This document shows, piece after piece, positions 25,143-34,320 of a DNA stretch of 64,000 bases; the stretch's first letter is position 1; every line of letters begins with the position of its first letter. Source of the stretch: Sulfurospirillum cavolei (GTDB taxonomy: Bacteria > Campylobacterota > Campylobacteria > Campylobacterales > Sulfurospirillaceae); assembly GCF_000813325.1 (NCBI RefSeq), contig NZ_BBQE01000005.1. One strand, 5' to 3'. The position numbers and the translations under genes are program-made. The notes below the pieces were generated by a model that worked only from the letters and a program-made list of their open reading frames with translations, was not told the origin of the DNA and ran no database searches.

Positions 25143-26162
25143 ATGGAATATCGTTACATCGGTAAAACCGGATTAAGAGTGACCCCTATTTGTATGGGAA
25201 CGATGAGTTTTGGAAGTTGGAGTGACAAAGCAGAATCCTTTAAAATCCTTGATACCGCTTACGATAGGGGCATCAACTTTTTTGATACCGCAGAACTGTA
25301 CCCGGTACCTCCGCGCGGTGATTACGCGGGCGAGACGGAGCGCATTATCGCTGAGTGGCTGGCAACCAAACCACGTGAGAGCATTATCTTAGCGACGAAA
25401 ATAGCGGGTGCGGCAAACGGTTGGTTTGTACCGCCCATTCGTCACGGCTACACCGCGATCGATCGCTTTCACATTCAACGCGCCGTTGAAGGAAGTTTGA
25501 AACGCCTCAAAACCGACTACATCGATCTTTATCAGGTTCATTGGCCCGATGAAATCGTTCCCAAAGAAGAGTCGATGCGAGCGCTGGATGAACTGGTCAA
25601 AAGCGGAAAAGTACGTTACCTTGGAACATCCAATGACACGACGTACGGACTCACCAAATCCAACACCGTCGCACAGTATGAAAAACTTTCCCGTTTTGAG
25701 TCCATTCAAAACAATTTTTCACTGCTCAATCCACGCTTTTTAGATGAACTCGCTAGTGCGTGCCGTAAGGAGAAAGTCTCTCTTTTACCCTATTCTCCCA
25801 TCGGTGGCGGCGTCTTAAGCGGTAAATACAACCAAGCGTTTATCGACCCTAAAACACGATTTGGTGAATACCTTAATGCAGGCGAAGCGCGACAAAGAGC
25901 CATGTATAGCCGATTTGTCAATGAAAAATCACTTGCGGCGACGGCAAAATACATCGAAATCGCTCAAAAATACGGCATGAGCCCTGTAACACTTGCGGTC
26001 GCTTGGAGTATGCATTTTGATTTTGTGGCATCAACGATCATCGGCGCGCGCTATGCGAGTCAACTGGAAGAGAGTTTCAAAGCTTTTGATCTCAAACTCA
26101 GCCCTGAAATTTTAAACGAATGCGATAAAGTACAAAAAGAGATTTTATACCCTTTGGGTTAA
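25143..26162 (+). CDS. Aldo/keto reductase
   Basis: 339-residue TIM-barrel oxidoreductase using NADP(H). The catalytic tetrad is visible: Asp in FFDTAELY, Tyr in the same motif, Lys in ILATKIAG and His in YQVHWPDE. The cofactor region SIIGARYASQLEESFKAFD is typical of the Tas/YajO-type subgroup. Physiological substrate unknown. It is a single gene followed by a pair of TTACATGTAA palindromes. Confidence 0.9.
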   Translation: MEYRYIGKTGLRVTPICMGTMSFGSWSDKAESFKILDTAYDRGINFFDTAELYPVPPRGDYAGETERIIAEWLATKPRESIILATKIAGAANGWFVPPIRHGYTAIDRFHIQRAVEGSLKRLKTDYIDLYQVHWPDEIVPKEESMRALDELVKSGKVRYLGTSNDTTYGLTKSNTVAQYEKLSRFESIQNNFSLLNPRFLDELASACRKEKVSLLPYSPIGGGVLSGKYNQAFIDPKTRFGEYLNAGEARQRAMYSRFVNEKSLAATAKYIEIAQKYGMSPVTLAVAWSMHFDFVASTIIGARYASQLEESFKAFDLKLSPEILNECDKVQKEILYPLG

Positions 26163-26172
26163 GGAAAGAAGA

Positions 26173-26204
26173 CTTACATGTAAGCAAAAATCCTTACATG
26201 TAAG
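26173..26204. repeat. Two tandem copies of the CTTACATGTAAG palindrome
   Basis: Identical 12-bp palindromes at 26173-26184 and 26193-26204, eight bases apart, between the convergent reductase and amt genes. They belong to the window-wide iterated palindrome family. They could pair with each other as a hairpin and act as a bidirectional terminator. Confidence 0.9.
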
Positions 26205-26211
26205 TGTGTGT

Positions 26212-27396
26212 TTAAGCTTTGGATTTCACAAATTCGGGATAGGCTTCCAAACCGCACTCTTCGACGTCAAGCCCGACATATTCGTGTTCTTCGTCGCTTC
26301 GTAGTCCCACGATTTTTTGAATACCCCTGAAAATAACGTAAGAAAGAGGAAAAACAAACGCACCCGTCACAACGATCCCTTTCAGTTGCGTTGCCAATGA
26401 AAAATCGGCAAAAATCGCCACGGCAATCGTACCCCAAATTCCGTTGACCAAATGCACCGACAACGCACCCACCGGATCGTCGATTTGAAGTTTATCGAAA
26501 AGCGGTACGGCAAACACGACCAGTGCCCCACCGATAGCACCGATGAAGATCGGCTCCCAAAGACCTACGACGTCCGCTCCGGCGGTAATGGCAACCAAAC
26601 CGCCTAACGCGCCGTTTAAAATCATCGTAATATCCAATTTTTTATACTGAATGTAAACGATGCATGCCGCAACGATTGCTCCGGCAAGTCCTGCGGTGTT
26701 GGTATTGACGATAATTAATCCTACCAAATCGGCCGCTTCTTTATCGGTTGCGATATGAAACGCGCTTCCGCCGTTAAAACCGAACCATCCGATCCAAAGT
26801 AACATCGCACCGAGTGTCACGAGCGAAATATTCGATGCCGGAATCGCGCGAACTTGCCCTTCCTTACCGTAACGACCTCGTCGTGCGCCTAAAACCAAAA
26901 TACCCGCTAAAAGTGCCCAGCCGCCTACGGAATGGATGACCGTACAACCGGCAAGATCGTGAACGTCGCTTAAAAAGCCTCCACCCCAAATTGCACGCCC
27001 GACGACCGGATAGAGAAATCCGCTCATACAGACCGCAAAAATCATAAACGGAATGATGCGAATACGCTCGCTTACGCCGCCGCTCATAATCGAAACGCTC
27101 TTGCTCACAAATGCCATCTGAAAGAAAAAATAGGCATATGCACTATACCCCTGCGTCGAAACGCCCGAGAGGAAAAATCCGTCTCCGCCGAACATAACGT
27201 TGTAGCCCCATAGCAAAAAGACAAACGACGTAATGGCGTACAAAAGTACGTTTCCCGTCAAAACCGCCGAAACGTTTTTACCGCGAACAAGCCCCGCTTC
27301 CAGCATAGCAAATCCGGGAACCATCAAAATAATTAAAACCGCCGTGAAAAGTAAAAAGAGAGTATCGATAATATACTGAAGATGCGAAAGTTCCAT
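26212..27396 (-). CDS. amt: Ammonium transporter
   Basis: Amt/Mep/Rh channel in the inner membrane, 394 residues with about 11 helices. Family motifs include MVPGFAMLEAGLVRGKN, the pore His pair in CTVIHSVGGWALLAG and SVHLVNGIWG, and the signature near ADVVGLWEPIFIGAIGG. It is co-directional with and downstream of glnB, the usual pairing by which a P-II protein plugs the channel when nitrogen is plentiful. A strong palindrome separates the two genes. Confidence 0.95.
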   Translation of the reverse strand: MELSHLQYIIDTLFLLFTAVLIILMVPGFAMLEAGLVRGKNVSAVLTGNVLLYAITSFVFLLWGYNVMFGGDGFFLSGVSTQGYSAYAYFFFQMAFVSKSVSIMSGGVSERIRIIPFMIFAVCMSGFLYPVVGRAIWGGGFLSDVHDLAGCTVIHSVGGWALLAGILVLGARRGRYGKEGQVRAIPASNISLVTLGAMLLWIGWFGFNGGSAFHIATDKEAADLVGLIIVNTNTAGLAGAIVAACIVYIQYKKLDITMILNGALGGLVAITAGADVVGLWEPIFIGAIGGALVVFAVPLFDKLQIDDPVGALSVHLVNGIWGTIAVAIFADFSLATQLKGIVVTGAFVFPLSYVIFRGIQKIVGLRSDEEHEYVGLDVEECGLEAYPEFVKSKA

Positions 27397-27451
27397 TACA
27401 CGTGCCCTTAAATAAAATGTAATGGAGGATTGTACAAAAATGCAGGAAGCC

Positions 27452-27476
27452 CGAGTGATTAAATTTTAATCACTCG
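27452..27476. terminator. Perfect hairpin between glnB and amt
   Basis: Ten-bp arms CGAGTGATTA and TAATCACTCG with a five-base loop, starting 11 nt after the glnB stop. On the minus strand no long U-run follows, so it is more likely a partial attenuator or processing site that sets the glnB:amt ratio than a full terminator. A protein-binding role is also possible. Confidence 0.55.
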
Positions 27477-27486
27477 ATACTCGTTT

Positions 27487-27825
27487 CTAGATAGCGTCCT
27501 CGTTTTCTTCACCGGTTCGAATACGAATAATGCGCTCGACTTCACTTACAAATATCTTGCCGTCGCCTATTTTACCGGTCTTTGCGGCTTCCGTAATCGT
27601 TGCGATCACTTTGTCTACATTTTCATCAGCCACGACGATGTCGATTTTAATTTTGGGTAAAAAGTCTACCACGTACTCCGCACCTCTGTAGAGTTCGGAA
27701 TGGCCTTGCTGTCTGCCGTAACCTTTGACTTCATGAACGGTCATACCGGTTACTTCGATGCTTCCCAATGCATCTTTGACCTCTTCTAGTTTAAAAGGTT
27801 TAATAATTGCTTCGATCTTTTTCAT
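27487..27825 (-). CDS. glnB: Nitrogen regulatory protein P-II
   Basis: 112-residue signal-transduction protein that binds ATP/ADP and 2-oxoglutarate. The start KKIEAIIKPFKLEEVKDAL, the T-loop YGRQQGHSELYRGAEY with Tyr51, and the C-terminal GKIGDGKIFVSEVERIIRIR are canonical. Lying upstream of amt, it is functionally GlnK-like. I cannot tell from the sequence whether it is uridylylated in this organism. Confidence 0.95.
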   Translation of the reverse strand: MKKIEAIIKPFKLEEVKDALGSIEVTGMTVHEVKGYGRQQGHSELYRGAEYVVDFLPKIKIDIVVADENVDKVIATITEAAKTGKIGDGKIFVSEVERIIRIRTGEENEDAI

Positions 27826-27872
27826 CCTTATCTCTCCTCGTAACGTTCAAAATTGAGCTATTGTATCTTAAA

Positions 27873-28400
27873 TTATTTTAAATACGCTTTGAGAATTTTT
27901 TGTGACTCAAGCGGCCTGTCTTGTCGATCCGTCGCAACGTTTTCCAGTTTTCTGAGCGTTTCCATCCCTTCGACGACCTCTCCGAAAATCGTATGCCTTC
28001 CGTTAAGATGAGGTGTGGGTACGGTCGTAATGAAAAATTGACTTCCGTTCGTATTGCGTCCGGCGTTTGCCATCGCTAAAATACCCGCTTTGTCAAAAAC
28101 GACGTTCGGTTTAAACTCATCCTCAAACGCACGTCCGTAAATCGATTGACCGCCGCTGCCCGTTCCGGTCGGATCTCCGCCTTGAACCATAAAATTTTTG
28201 ATAATACGATGAAAGATGATGCCGTCGTAGTAGCCTTTTTTGACTAAACCTTCGAAATTTTCACACGCTTTTGGCGCGATTTCGGGTTTTAACGCAAAAA
28301 CGATTTTGCCTTGCGTCGTCTCAAAAACAACTTCATGCGCCGCCGATGCCAAAGTCAAAAAACCCAATAACGCCGAAATCACAAATGCTCTTACCATCAT
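27873..28400 (-). CDS. Secreted cyclophilin-type peptidyl-prolyl isomerase
   Basis: 175 residues with a signal peptide (cleavage after ASAAHE region) and a complete cyclophilin fold. Active-site elements are IIFHRIIKNFMVQGGDPTGT (catalytic Arg), NGSQFFITT and HLNGRHTIFGEV. It should assist protein folding in the periplasm. Its ATG overlaps the stop of the response-regulator gene, placing it last in the binding-protein/kinase/regulator operon. Confidence 0.92.
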   Translation of the reverse strand: MMVRAFVISALLGFLTLASAAHEVVFETTQGKIVFALKPEIAPKACENFEGLVKKGYYDGIIFHRIIKNFMVQGGDPTGTGSGGQSIYGRAFEDEFKPNVVFDKAGILAMANAGRNTNGSQFFITTVPTPHLNGRHTIFGEVVEGMETLRKLENVATDRQDRPLESQKILKAYLK

Positions 28401-29059
28401 AAAGATTCTCCGATCAGTTTCGTATTGCGAAAACGATACATTTTATTTTTTACTTTTTCCAAAATACCGACTTTGATTAACTGTTGAAACATATGAACCA
28501 CCGTCGGCTTACTCACGCCGATATTATCGATAATGTCTTGATACGAACCGTTAAAAATCTTATTTTCGTCCAAATGGTTAATGATGTACCGTAAAATTTC
28601 AATTTTTTTACCTCCGATCAACGCCGCAAGCCCTTCAATAATAAACGAACATCCTTGCAGCTCTTTATTGTGAAGTTTCGGTAACATCGTGGTGTAAATA
28701 TTGCTAATTAAATCTTTCACGTTAATCGGCTTCATAATAAAGCCGTCTACTTTAAGCGCAATCGCTTCTATCAAATACTCCGTCTCCGTAAACGCCGTCG
28801 TGATAATCGCCGGAATCTCGCGTTGATGCTCGTTTTTGAGCTTTTTCAGCATCTCGATACCGTTCATCTCCGGCATTAAAATATCGGTCACGATAATGTC
28901 GATCTCTTTTTCAAGGGCAATTTTTAACCCTTCCGCTCCGTTGTTTGCCAAATAGACTTCTTTGACGAAATCTTTTAAAATCATTTGCGTTTGCGTCTGT
29001 ACCGATTTTTCGTCTTCGACGTACAAAACAACGCAATCTTTTAACCCGTTAAAATCCAT
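28397..29059 (-). CDS. Response regulator with a winged-helix output
   Basis: 220 residues. The receiver domain has the acidic pair in YVEDEKSV, phospho-acceptor Asp in IIVTDILMPEMNG, Thr in IITTAFTE and Lys in FIMKPINV. The C-terminal 75 residues are a small winged helix (GSYQDIIDNIGVSKPTVVHM, then LIKVGILEKVKNKMYRFR) of MarR/Rrf2-like shape rather than the OmpR or NarL type. It lies directly after the kinase gene, with GGAG before the ATG. Confidence 0.88.
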   Translation of the reverse strand: MDFNGLKDCVVLYVEDEKSVQTQTQMILKDFVKEVYLANNGAEGLKIALEKEIDIIVTDILMPEMNGIEMLKKLKNEHQREIPAIITTAFTETEYLIEAIALKVDGFIMKPINVKDLISNIYTTMLPKLHNKELQGCSFIIEGLAALIGGKKIEILRYIINHLDENKIFNGSYQDIIDNIGVSKPTVVHMFQQLIKVGILEKVKNKMYRFRNTKLIGESL

Positions 29060-30682
29060 TTATGACTCCTCTTGTTTATCTAAAGGGATGACGATCGTAA
29101 TCATCGCACACTGCTCGTAATGTTGTGCATTTTGAAACGTATAAGCGATGTTCGCTCCGTTGATGGTCCCTTGCATCTGTTTTTCGATAATTTGTTTTGA
29201 CATGTAAAGCCCGATTCCCGTTCCCGAAGATTTGTGCTTGGTCGTAAAATACGGTTCAAACATCCGGTCCAAAACCTCATCGCAAATGCCGCCGCCGTTG
29301 TCGATAACACCGATAAGAGCATTATCTCCCTCTTTAGTGATGGAAACTTCAATCAGTTTCGTAGCAATGCCTCGCTCTTCCAAAGCATCTTTGGCATTGG
29401 AGAGCAAATTCATGATGACTTGCGAAAATTCGTTCGGATAGCCTCTCACTTCAACGCTTGCGCTATCGCATAACAAAATTTCGATCCCCGCTTTTTCGTA
29501 ATACTCTTTCACGAGATTGATACTGTACTGAACGATCGATTTGACGCTAAAACGCTCTTCACTGTGGTTGGGTTTGAAAAAATTGCGAAAATCGTCGATC
29601 GTATGCGACATCAGCGAAGCTAGTTCGATGCCTTCTTTGACTTGTTTATCGATAAATTCGTCGCTTAGTTCCAATCCCGCCATTCGTTTCATCTGAAAAC
29701 TCTGAACTACTAAAACGATCGCATTGAGAGGTTGTCGCCATTGATGGGCGATATTACCGATCATTTCACCCATAGAAGCCAGCCTTGATTGGCGAAACAT
29801 GATTTGGTCTTTTTTACGGCTTTGTTCGACTTCGTATTGGACTTTAAGTTCCAAATCGCGATTGAGTTGTTGCAGTTCTTGAGTCTTTTCATCCACCATC
29901 TTGGCAAGTTTCGTATGCAATAAACGAATATTCTGAAGCAATACGATGGCGAGTAATGCGGCAAAAGCGATCGTGCCGATCGTTGCAACCACGATCCATT
30001 CAAAGGTGTTGTCATAGACTTTTTCGGTTCGGGCGTACCCTTCTTTAGCATTATCAAGGTTCATATTGATCAAGCCCGTTAAGTCGATATTAATCGAATA
30101 CACGCTCGGATACAGTTCGTTTTGCAAGGTTTCAATCGCTTTAAACGTCTGCTTCGTCTCGAAATAACTGAACATTTTTAATAAAATACCGTCGATCGTA
30201 TGAATTTTTTGTTCAATTTTTGAGGTAAGAACGTCGTCTTCTTTTGTCGGAAAATGGTTCGGGTGATTCTCTTTGAAAATGCCCCACGAACGCGCCAATT
30301 TAATCAACCAATCGCTCTCGTCGATACCCAAACTGCTTTTATATTCTTGCAGTTCGATCTGAATCAACTCTTGCGCTAAAGCGATGACGACCTTTCCCTC
30401 GTGTGCGGAGATATTGCCCTTTTCGATGTCGCGAATCGTATCTAGGATATTGACCGTGTAAATGTCTTTCAAATTTTCCAATCGAATCGTCGGAAGCATT
30501 CGTTTCGTATACAAAATATCGAAATTATTTTTTATACGGTTGATGCTCATATGAGCAAAACTCCCGATAAAAAACATGCCTACAACCATAATCAAAAAAA
30601 GAAGCGTCGTTTTTTTAGCAATCGTCATCTCGTCGATGCTACTCATAAAATCATGAAAAGGCGTGCGGGTATCGTTACTCAT
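29060..30682 (-). CDS. Membrane sensor histidine kinase (4-helix-bundle sensor)
   Basis: 540 residues. A first helix (about 23-45) and a second (about 230-255) flank a 185-residue, largely helical periplasmic domain. A coiled coil (VDEKTQELQQLNRDLELKVQ) leads into the HisKA motif IGNIAHQWRQPLNAI, with the HQWRQPL form common in this phylum. The ATPase domain has NLLSNAKDAL, GVIDNGGGI and GTGIGLYMSKQI. Its start overlaps the binding-protein gene by 8 nt. The sensor domain probably touches that binding protein. Confidence 0.9.
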   Translation of the reverse strand: MSNDTRTPFHDFMSSIDEMTIAKKTTLLFLIMVVGMFFIGSFAHMSINRIKNNFDILYTKRMLPTIRLENLKDIYTVNILDTIRDIEKGNISAHEGKVVIALAQELIQIELQEYKSSLGIDESDWLIKLARSWGIFKENHPNHFPTKEDDVLTSKIEQKIHTIDGILLKMFSYFETKQTFKAIETLQNELYPSVYSINIDLTGLINMNLDNAKEGYARTEKVYDNTFEWIVVATIGTIAFAALLAIVLLQNIRLLHTKLAKMVDEKTQELQQLNRDLELKVQYEVEQSRKKDQIMFRQSRLASMGEMIGNIAHQWRQPLNAIVLVVQSFQMKRMAGLELSDEFIDKQVKEGIELASLMSHTIDDFRNFFKPNHSEERFSVKSIVQYSINLVKEYYEKAGIEILLCDSASVEVRGYPNEFSQVIMNLLSNAKDALEERGIATKLIEVSITKEGDNALIGVIDNGGGICDEVLDRMFEPYFTTKHKSSGTGIGLYMSKQIIEKQMQGTINGANIAYTFQNAQHYEQCAMITIVIPLDKQEES

Positions 30683-31835
30683 CGTCTTTTCCTACCGAAT
30701 AAAAATCATCGTCGACGTATTCGCTCAAATGCACGCGATGCAAACACTTACAACGTTCGTCCCTGTTTTTGGAGATGCCGTCTTCATCCAAGGTTTTGGA
30801 AAACTCGCCTAAGGCCTGAATAAATTGGTCTTTCGTAAATTCCGGACCTAAGGTTTTAAACACTTCGGCAATCATACGTGCCGCAAAATACCCCTCAAGC
30901 GAGACATGGCTTAAACGCTCTTTGGGATAATACTGACGCATCAACGTACGATAGTTTTCGACCTCGTCAACATCGGACGTCCAAGGCGAAGGAACGACTT
31001 GTGCGAAGACGATGCCCTCTCCGTTACCTTCCAAAAGATCGATGAGCGGCTTGGGTTCCATAAACGATGAGAGTCCAAAGCGTACTTCTTTTCTGATTTT
31101 GTGGCTTTTGCGCGCACGTTTGATAAACTCGGCGGCCGCGTTGGTCGAGCCGATCATCAAAATAACTTCCGGATTGCACTGTTCTATTTCATAAAGCGCA
31201 TTGCCCACCGAAAGCGTGTTGCGCTTATAGCTGCCCTCTCCTACCAAGACGAGATTGCGCTTAGCAAGTGCGGTTTTAACGCCTTTAAGTCCGGCTCTTC
31301 CGTAACTGTCGTTTTGGTAAAAAAGTGCGAATCGCTTGTATTTTTGCTCTTCGGCATAATACTTTACCAAACGTTCGATCTCATCCAAATCGCCGGCGCG
31401 TGCGTTTAAGACGATCGGATTGGGAGGATTGCGTAAAAACTCGGCTCCCGAATAAGCACCCACGAACGGAATGCGTTTTTCCACGGCAATGGGAAAAATC
31501 GCTTCGGCAACGGGCGTACCGATAATGCCGAAAAGCGCAAAAATTTTCTCTTTTTCAATCAATTCGTTCACGTTTTCCACGGCAATTTTAGGCTCATAAC
31601 GATCGTCTTTAGCGATAATCTCTATTTTACGACCGTACACGCCGCCTTTATCGTTCAAATTTTTGAGATAAATTTCCGCACCGAGGAGAAATTGGTTACC
31701 TACGCTATTAAGCCCGCCGCTAAAAGGACCGCTCATGCCTAAACGTATGATATTACCTTCAAACGTAACATGTGAAAGATAGTAGGGTATAAATAAAAAA
31801 GAAGCGACAAGGATCGCTCCGATGAGTCTACGCAT
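30675..31835 (-). CDS. Periplasmic binding protein of the LivJ type, part of a signalling operon
   Basis: 386 residues, type I periplasmic-binding fold (Peripla_BP_6). The N-terminus is an uncleaved or late-cleaved signal (MRRLIGAILVASFLFIPYYL). Family motifs are IRLGMSGPFSGGLNSVGNQF, YLKNLNDKGGVYGRKIEII and FALFGIIGTPVAEAI. No ABC permease or ATPase accompanies it; a kinase and a regulator follow. It is therefore likely a ligand sensor rather than a transporter component. The extreme C-terminus contains a CKC pair. Confidence 0.85.
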   Translation of the reverse strand: MRRLIGAILVASFLFIPYYLSHVTFEGNIIRLGMSGPFSGGLNSVGNQFLLGAEIYLKNLNDKGGVYGRKIEIIAKDDRYEPKIAVENVNELIEKEKIFALFGIIGTPVAEAIFPIAVEKRIPFVGAYSGAEFLRNPPNPIVLNARAGDLDEIERLVKYYAEEQKYKRFALFYQNDSYGRAGLKGVKTALAKRNLVLVGEGSYKRNTLSVGNALYEIEQCNPEVILMIGSTNAAAEFIKRARKSHKIRKEVRFGLSSFMEPKPLIDLLEGNGEGIVFAQVVPSPWTSDVDEVENYRTLMRQYYPKERLSHVSLEGYFAARMIAEVFKTLGPEFTKDQFIQALGEFSKTLDEDGISKNRDERCKCLHRVHLSEYVDDDFYSVGKDDE

Positions 31836-31963
31836 CTGGTTTGATGTCCGTAAAAAATATTTTAGCGGCTATAATAGCAATTATTTTTTATAAAAGTGCT
31901 TAATTTAGTAAAAAAATATTTACTTAAAGCGTTTTTTTGCAAAAAAACATAAAGAGTTAAAAA

Positions 31964-32602
31964 ATGAGATGTAAAATTTGCAATTTCGAAACCGTATTAT
32001 GGAAAGATCCGCAATACGCGCACGACTATTATACCTGCCCGCATTGCGAAGGTATCTTTCTTGATGCACGGTTTTATCCTTCGTCGGAAACGGAACAAAA
32101 CGTTTATGCAAACCATCACAATTCTTTGGAAAACGAAGGCTACGTGCGTATGTTCGAAAACTTCATCGATTTTTTTTGGGATACTTTACATGTCAAAGAG
32201 AGTTTGTTGGATTTCGGTTCCGGTCCGACTCCCGTTTTAAGCGAACTTTTACACAGACGAAACGTCCGCGTCGATTGTTACGACAAATGGTATCAGCCTC
32301 AAAAAATCTACACCGATCGAATCTACGACGGCATCACCTCAACCGAAGTTTTCGAACACCTCGACGATCCGATCGCAATTTTAAACGAATTAACTGTACA
32401 TGTGCATCAAGGCGGAATCGTTGCTTTGATGACGCTGTTTCATCCAAAAATGCAAGCGGATTTTTTTCAATGGTGGTATCGTCGCGATCCGACGCATATT
32501 ACGTTTTACACACCCAAAACAATCGAAATAATGGCAAAACGGTGCGGCTTTGAAATGATTAAAACTGATGGAAGACGTATAGCGGTTTTAAGGAAAAGGT
32601 AG
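31964..32602 (+). CDS. Class I SAM-dependent methyltransferase with N-terminal zinc ribbon
   Basis: 212 residues. The N-terminus has two CxxC pairs (CKIC and CPHC) that probably bind zinc. The methyltransferase core follows with LLDFGSGPTPVLSELL (motif I) and STEVFEHLDDPIAILNELT. Substrate unknown; similar proteins are annotated as 2-polyprenyl-hydroxybenzoate-like methyltransferases. It is an isolated gene ending in a strong hairpin that overlaps its stop codon. Confidence 0.8.
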   Translation: MRCKICNFETVLWKDPQYAHDYYTCPHCEGIFLDARFYPSSETEQNVYANHHNSLENEGYVRMFENFIDFFWDTLHVKESLLDFGSGPTPVLSELLHRRNVRVDCYDKWYQPQKIYTDRIYDGITSTEVFEHLDDPIAILNELTVHVHQGGIVALMTLFHPKMQADFFQWWYRRDPTHITFYTPKTIEIMAKRCGFEMIKTDGRRIAVLRKR

Positions 32603-32621
32603 CGTGAGGGCTACCTTTTCC
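32592..32621. terminator. Hairpin at the end of the methyltransferase gene
   Basis: Perfect 12-bp arms (GGAAAAGGTAGC and complement) with a six-base loop, overlapping the stop codon. It lies between convergent genes. No U-run follows on the plus strand, so termination may be partial. Confidence 0.6.
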
Positions 32622-32637
32622 GGCGGGAAATTTTGGA

Positions 32638-32958
32638 TTAACGGTAATAAGGACGATAGTACTCGTCATGATAACGATGAGACGGTCTATCGATTACAAT
32701 AACCCTCTCTCTGACATACGGCTCTCGATACACGACGGTCGGTCTTGTCTCGTAATAAACGGGACGACTTTCGACGTAAACGGGACGGCTTTCAACGTAG
32801 CGAGGTTGTTGTGCGGCATTATTAATCATGCTTCCCAATAAAATAGCGGCTCCCGCACCGATAAGTGCTCCTTGTTCTCTATCACCCCATGCATAAGAGC
32901 TTGTGCTTGCACTGAGTACCAAAAGGATTGAAACTAAACTCATTTTTACGATTTTCAT
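32638..32958 (-). CDS. Small secreted protein rich in Tyr, Arg and Pro
   Basis: 106 residues with a signal peptide (cleavage near SYAWG), a glycine-zipper-like helix (GALIGAGAAILLGSMINNAA) and a basic aromatic tail. The tail contains an imperfect repeat, YVESRP/YVESRP/YYETRP, then many RPYYR-type residues. Similar repeat tails occur in uncharacterised envelope proteins. The combination suggests an envelope-associated protein, but no function can be assigned. Confidence 0.65.
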   Translation of the reverse strand: MKIVKMSLVSILLVLSASTSSYAWGDREQGALIGAGAAILLGSMINNAAQQPRYVESRPVYVESRPVYYETRPTVVYREPYVRERVIVIDRPSHRYHDEYYRPYYR

Positions 32959-33027
32959 TGGATACTCCTTTTTAAATTTTACAGTGAAATTCTAGCGTAA
33001 AATCGTGAATTATTCGTGAAATTTAAA

Positions 33028-34212
33028 TTATAACCGTTGAATCCATCGCCAATAAAACCCAAATACAATAAATCCGACTCCCAAACAACATGTAATCATC
33101 CACAACGCCATTCCCCATTCAAAAAGTGCTCCGATCGTAAACGAAACAAGCGTACTCATCCCCATAAAAACCATATCGTTATAGGCAACGACCCTACCGT
33201 AATACGCTTCGTGAGTCTCATACTGCAAAAGCGTATAGGTATACGACCAAAGTGCCGTCGTAAAGAGCCCGCACAAGACGACGCCGAGAAAACTCCAATA
33301 AAAATCATGTTGCAACAAACCCCACACGATGATACTTACACCTTGCAACACCAAAGCGTAAAAAAGTGTCTTTTGACTCATCCAGCGTCCCAAGATAAAC
33401 TGACCCGCCACCAACGAAACGGCGCGAGACGCATTGATAAAACCCATCACGAGAGGAATCGACAAAAGGTGCTTATACTCATAATCCGCCAATAAGGCAA
33501 TCAAAGCATCGTAAGCACTTAACCCGACGCTGGCATGTAAGGCGATCAGGTGCATCAACTTCGGATGCGCTTTGAGATACAAAAATCCGCCGACGATCAT
33601 CTCTTGAATAGAAAAGAGCGTGTGAACTTTAAGTGTAGGAAGCCTAAGCCCCAAGAGCAGGTAAAATCCGACGCAATACAAAAGCATATCGGCGACAAAT
33701 GCGCTCGTCGTTCCAAAATAGTGAATATAAAATCCCGCAACGGCCATACCGAGCGCATACGAAATCGACCAAATGATGGAATGAATCTCATTGGCGATTT
33801 TAAGGTCGTCGTTTCCTAAGAGCTTCGGCAAAAGCGACATTTCCGTTTGAAAATAGATACTTCCGACGCCCATACGGATAAAAATAAGAGCTAAAAGCCA
33901 CCACAACATCTCTAAAGAGTCGATAAAAAGTAAGAAAAATACCGTGACGATCTCTATGATCGTTAAACTTAACATTAATCGTTTTGTATCGACTTTATCG
34001 ATAATCGCTCCGCTAAAAGGCGCCAAAAGCATCGAAGGTAAAAACGTAAATGCCGCCGCCGCGCTTAAAGCCCAAACCGGAGCATGCAGTTCGATGAGCA
34101 ACGTGTAAATCGCCATATGACTGAACCATGCGCCGAAATAGCAAATCAACTGGATTAAGCTTAATCGCCGTAATGCCGCATACGAATATAACACGCTAGC
34201 GTACCGTTTCAT
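33028..34212 (-). CDS. MFS transporter
   Basis: 394-residue, 12-helix major-facilitator protein. The first half contains FSGAIIDKVDTKRLML, a form of the loop 2-3 signature. It resembles MFS_3/enterobactin-exporter-like permeases, so a role in efflux is likely but the substrate is unknown. The start has GAGGT before the ATG. It is divergent from the chemoreceptor gene. Confidence 0.85.
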   Translation of the reverse strand: MKRYASVLYSYAALRRLSLIQLICYFGAWFSHMAIYTLLIELHAPVWALSAAAAFTFLPSMLLAPFSGAIIDKVDTKRLMLSLTIIEIVTVFFLLFIDSLEMLWWLLALIFIRMGVGSIYFQTEMSLLPKLLGNDDLKIANEIHSIIWSISYALGMAVAGFYIHYFGTTSAFVADMLLYCVGFYLLLGLRLPTLKVHTLFSIQEMIVGGFLYLKAHPKLMHLIALHASVGLSAYDALIALLADYEYKHLLSIPLVMGFINASRAVSLVAGQFILGRWMSQKTLFYALVLQGVSIIVWGLLQHDFYWSFLGVVLCGLFTTALWSYTYTLLQYETHEAYYGRVVAYNDMVFMGMSTLVSFTIGALFEWGMALWMITCCLGVGFIVFGFYWRWIQRL

Positions 34213-34280
34213 TTTTACCTCTTTTTTTCAAAACGCTATTGTATCGCTTTTCCCGCACGAGGGCTATGCCGATTTTATGC

Positions 34281-34286
34281 TACAAT
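34281..34286 (+). promoter_or_regulatory. Extended -10 element for the chemoreceptor gene
   Basis: TTTTATGC followed by TACAAT, 35 nt before the start codon at 34321, with a T-rich tract upstream. Confidence 0.5.
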
Positions 34287-34320
34287 GAAACGGCTAATAC
34301 CTTCGAAAAAGGAATCAAAT

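Noticed and set aside
26173..26204. Start of a CRISPR-like array because of two equal palindromes
   Set aside because: Only two 12-bp units eight bases apart; no further repeats or cas genes; they match the dispersed palindrome.
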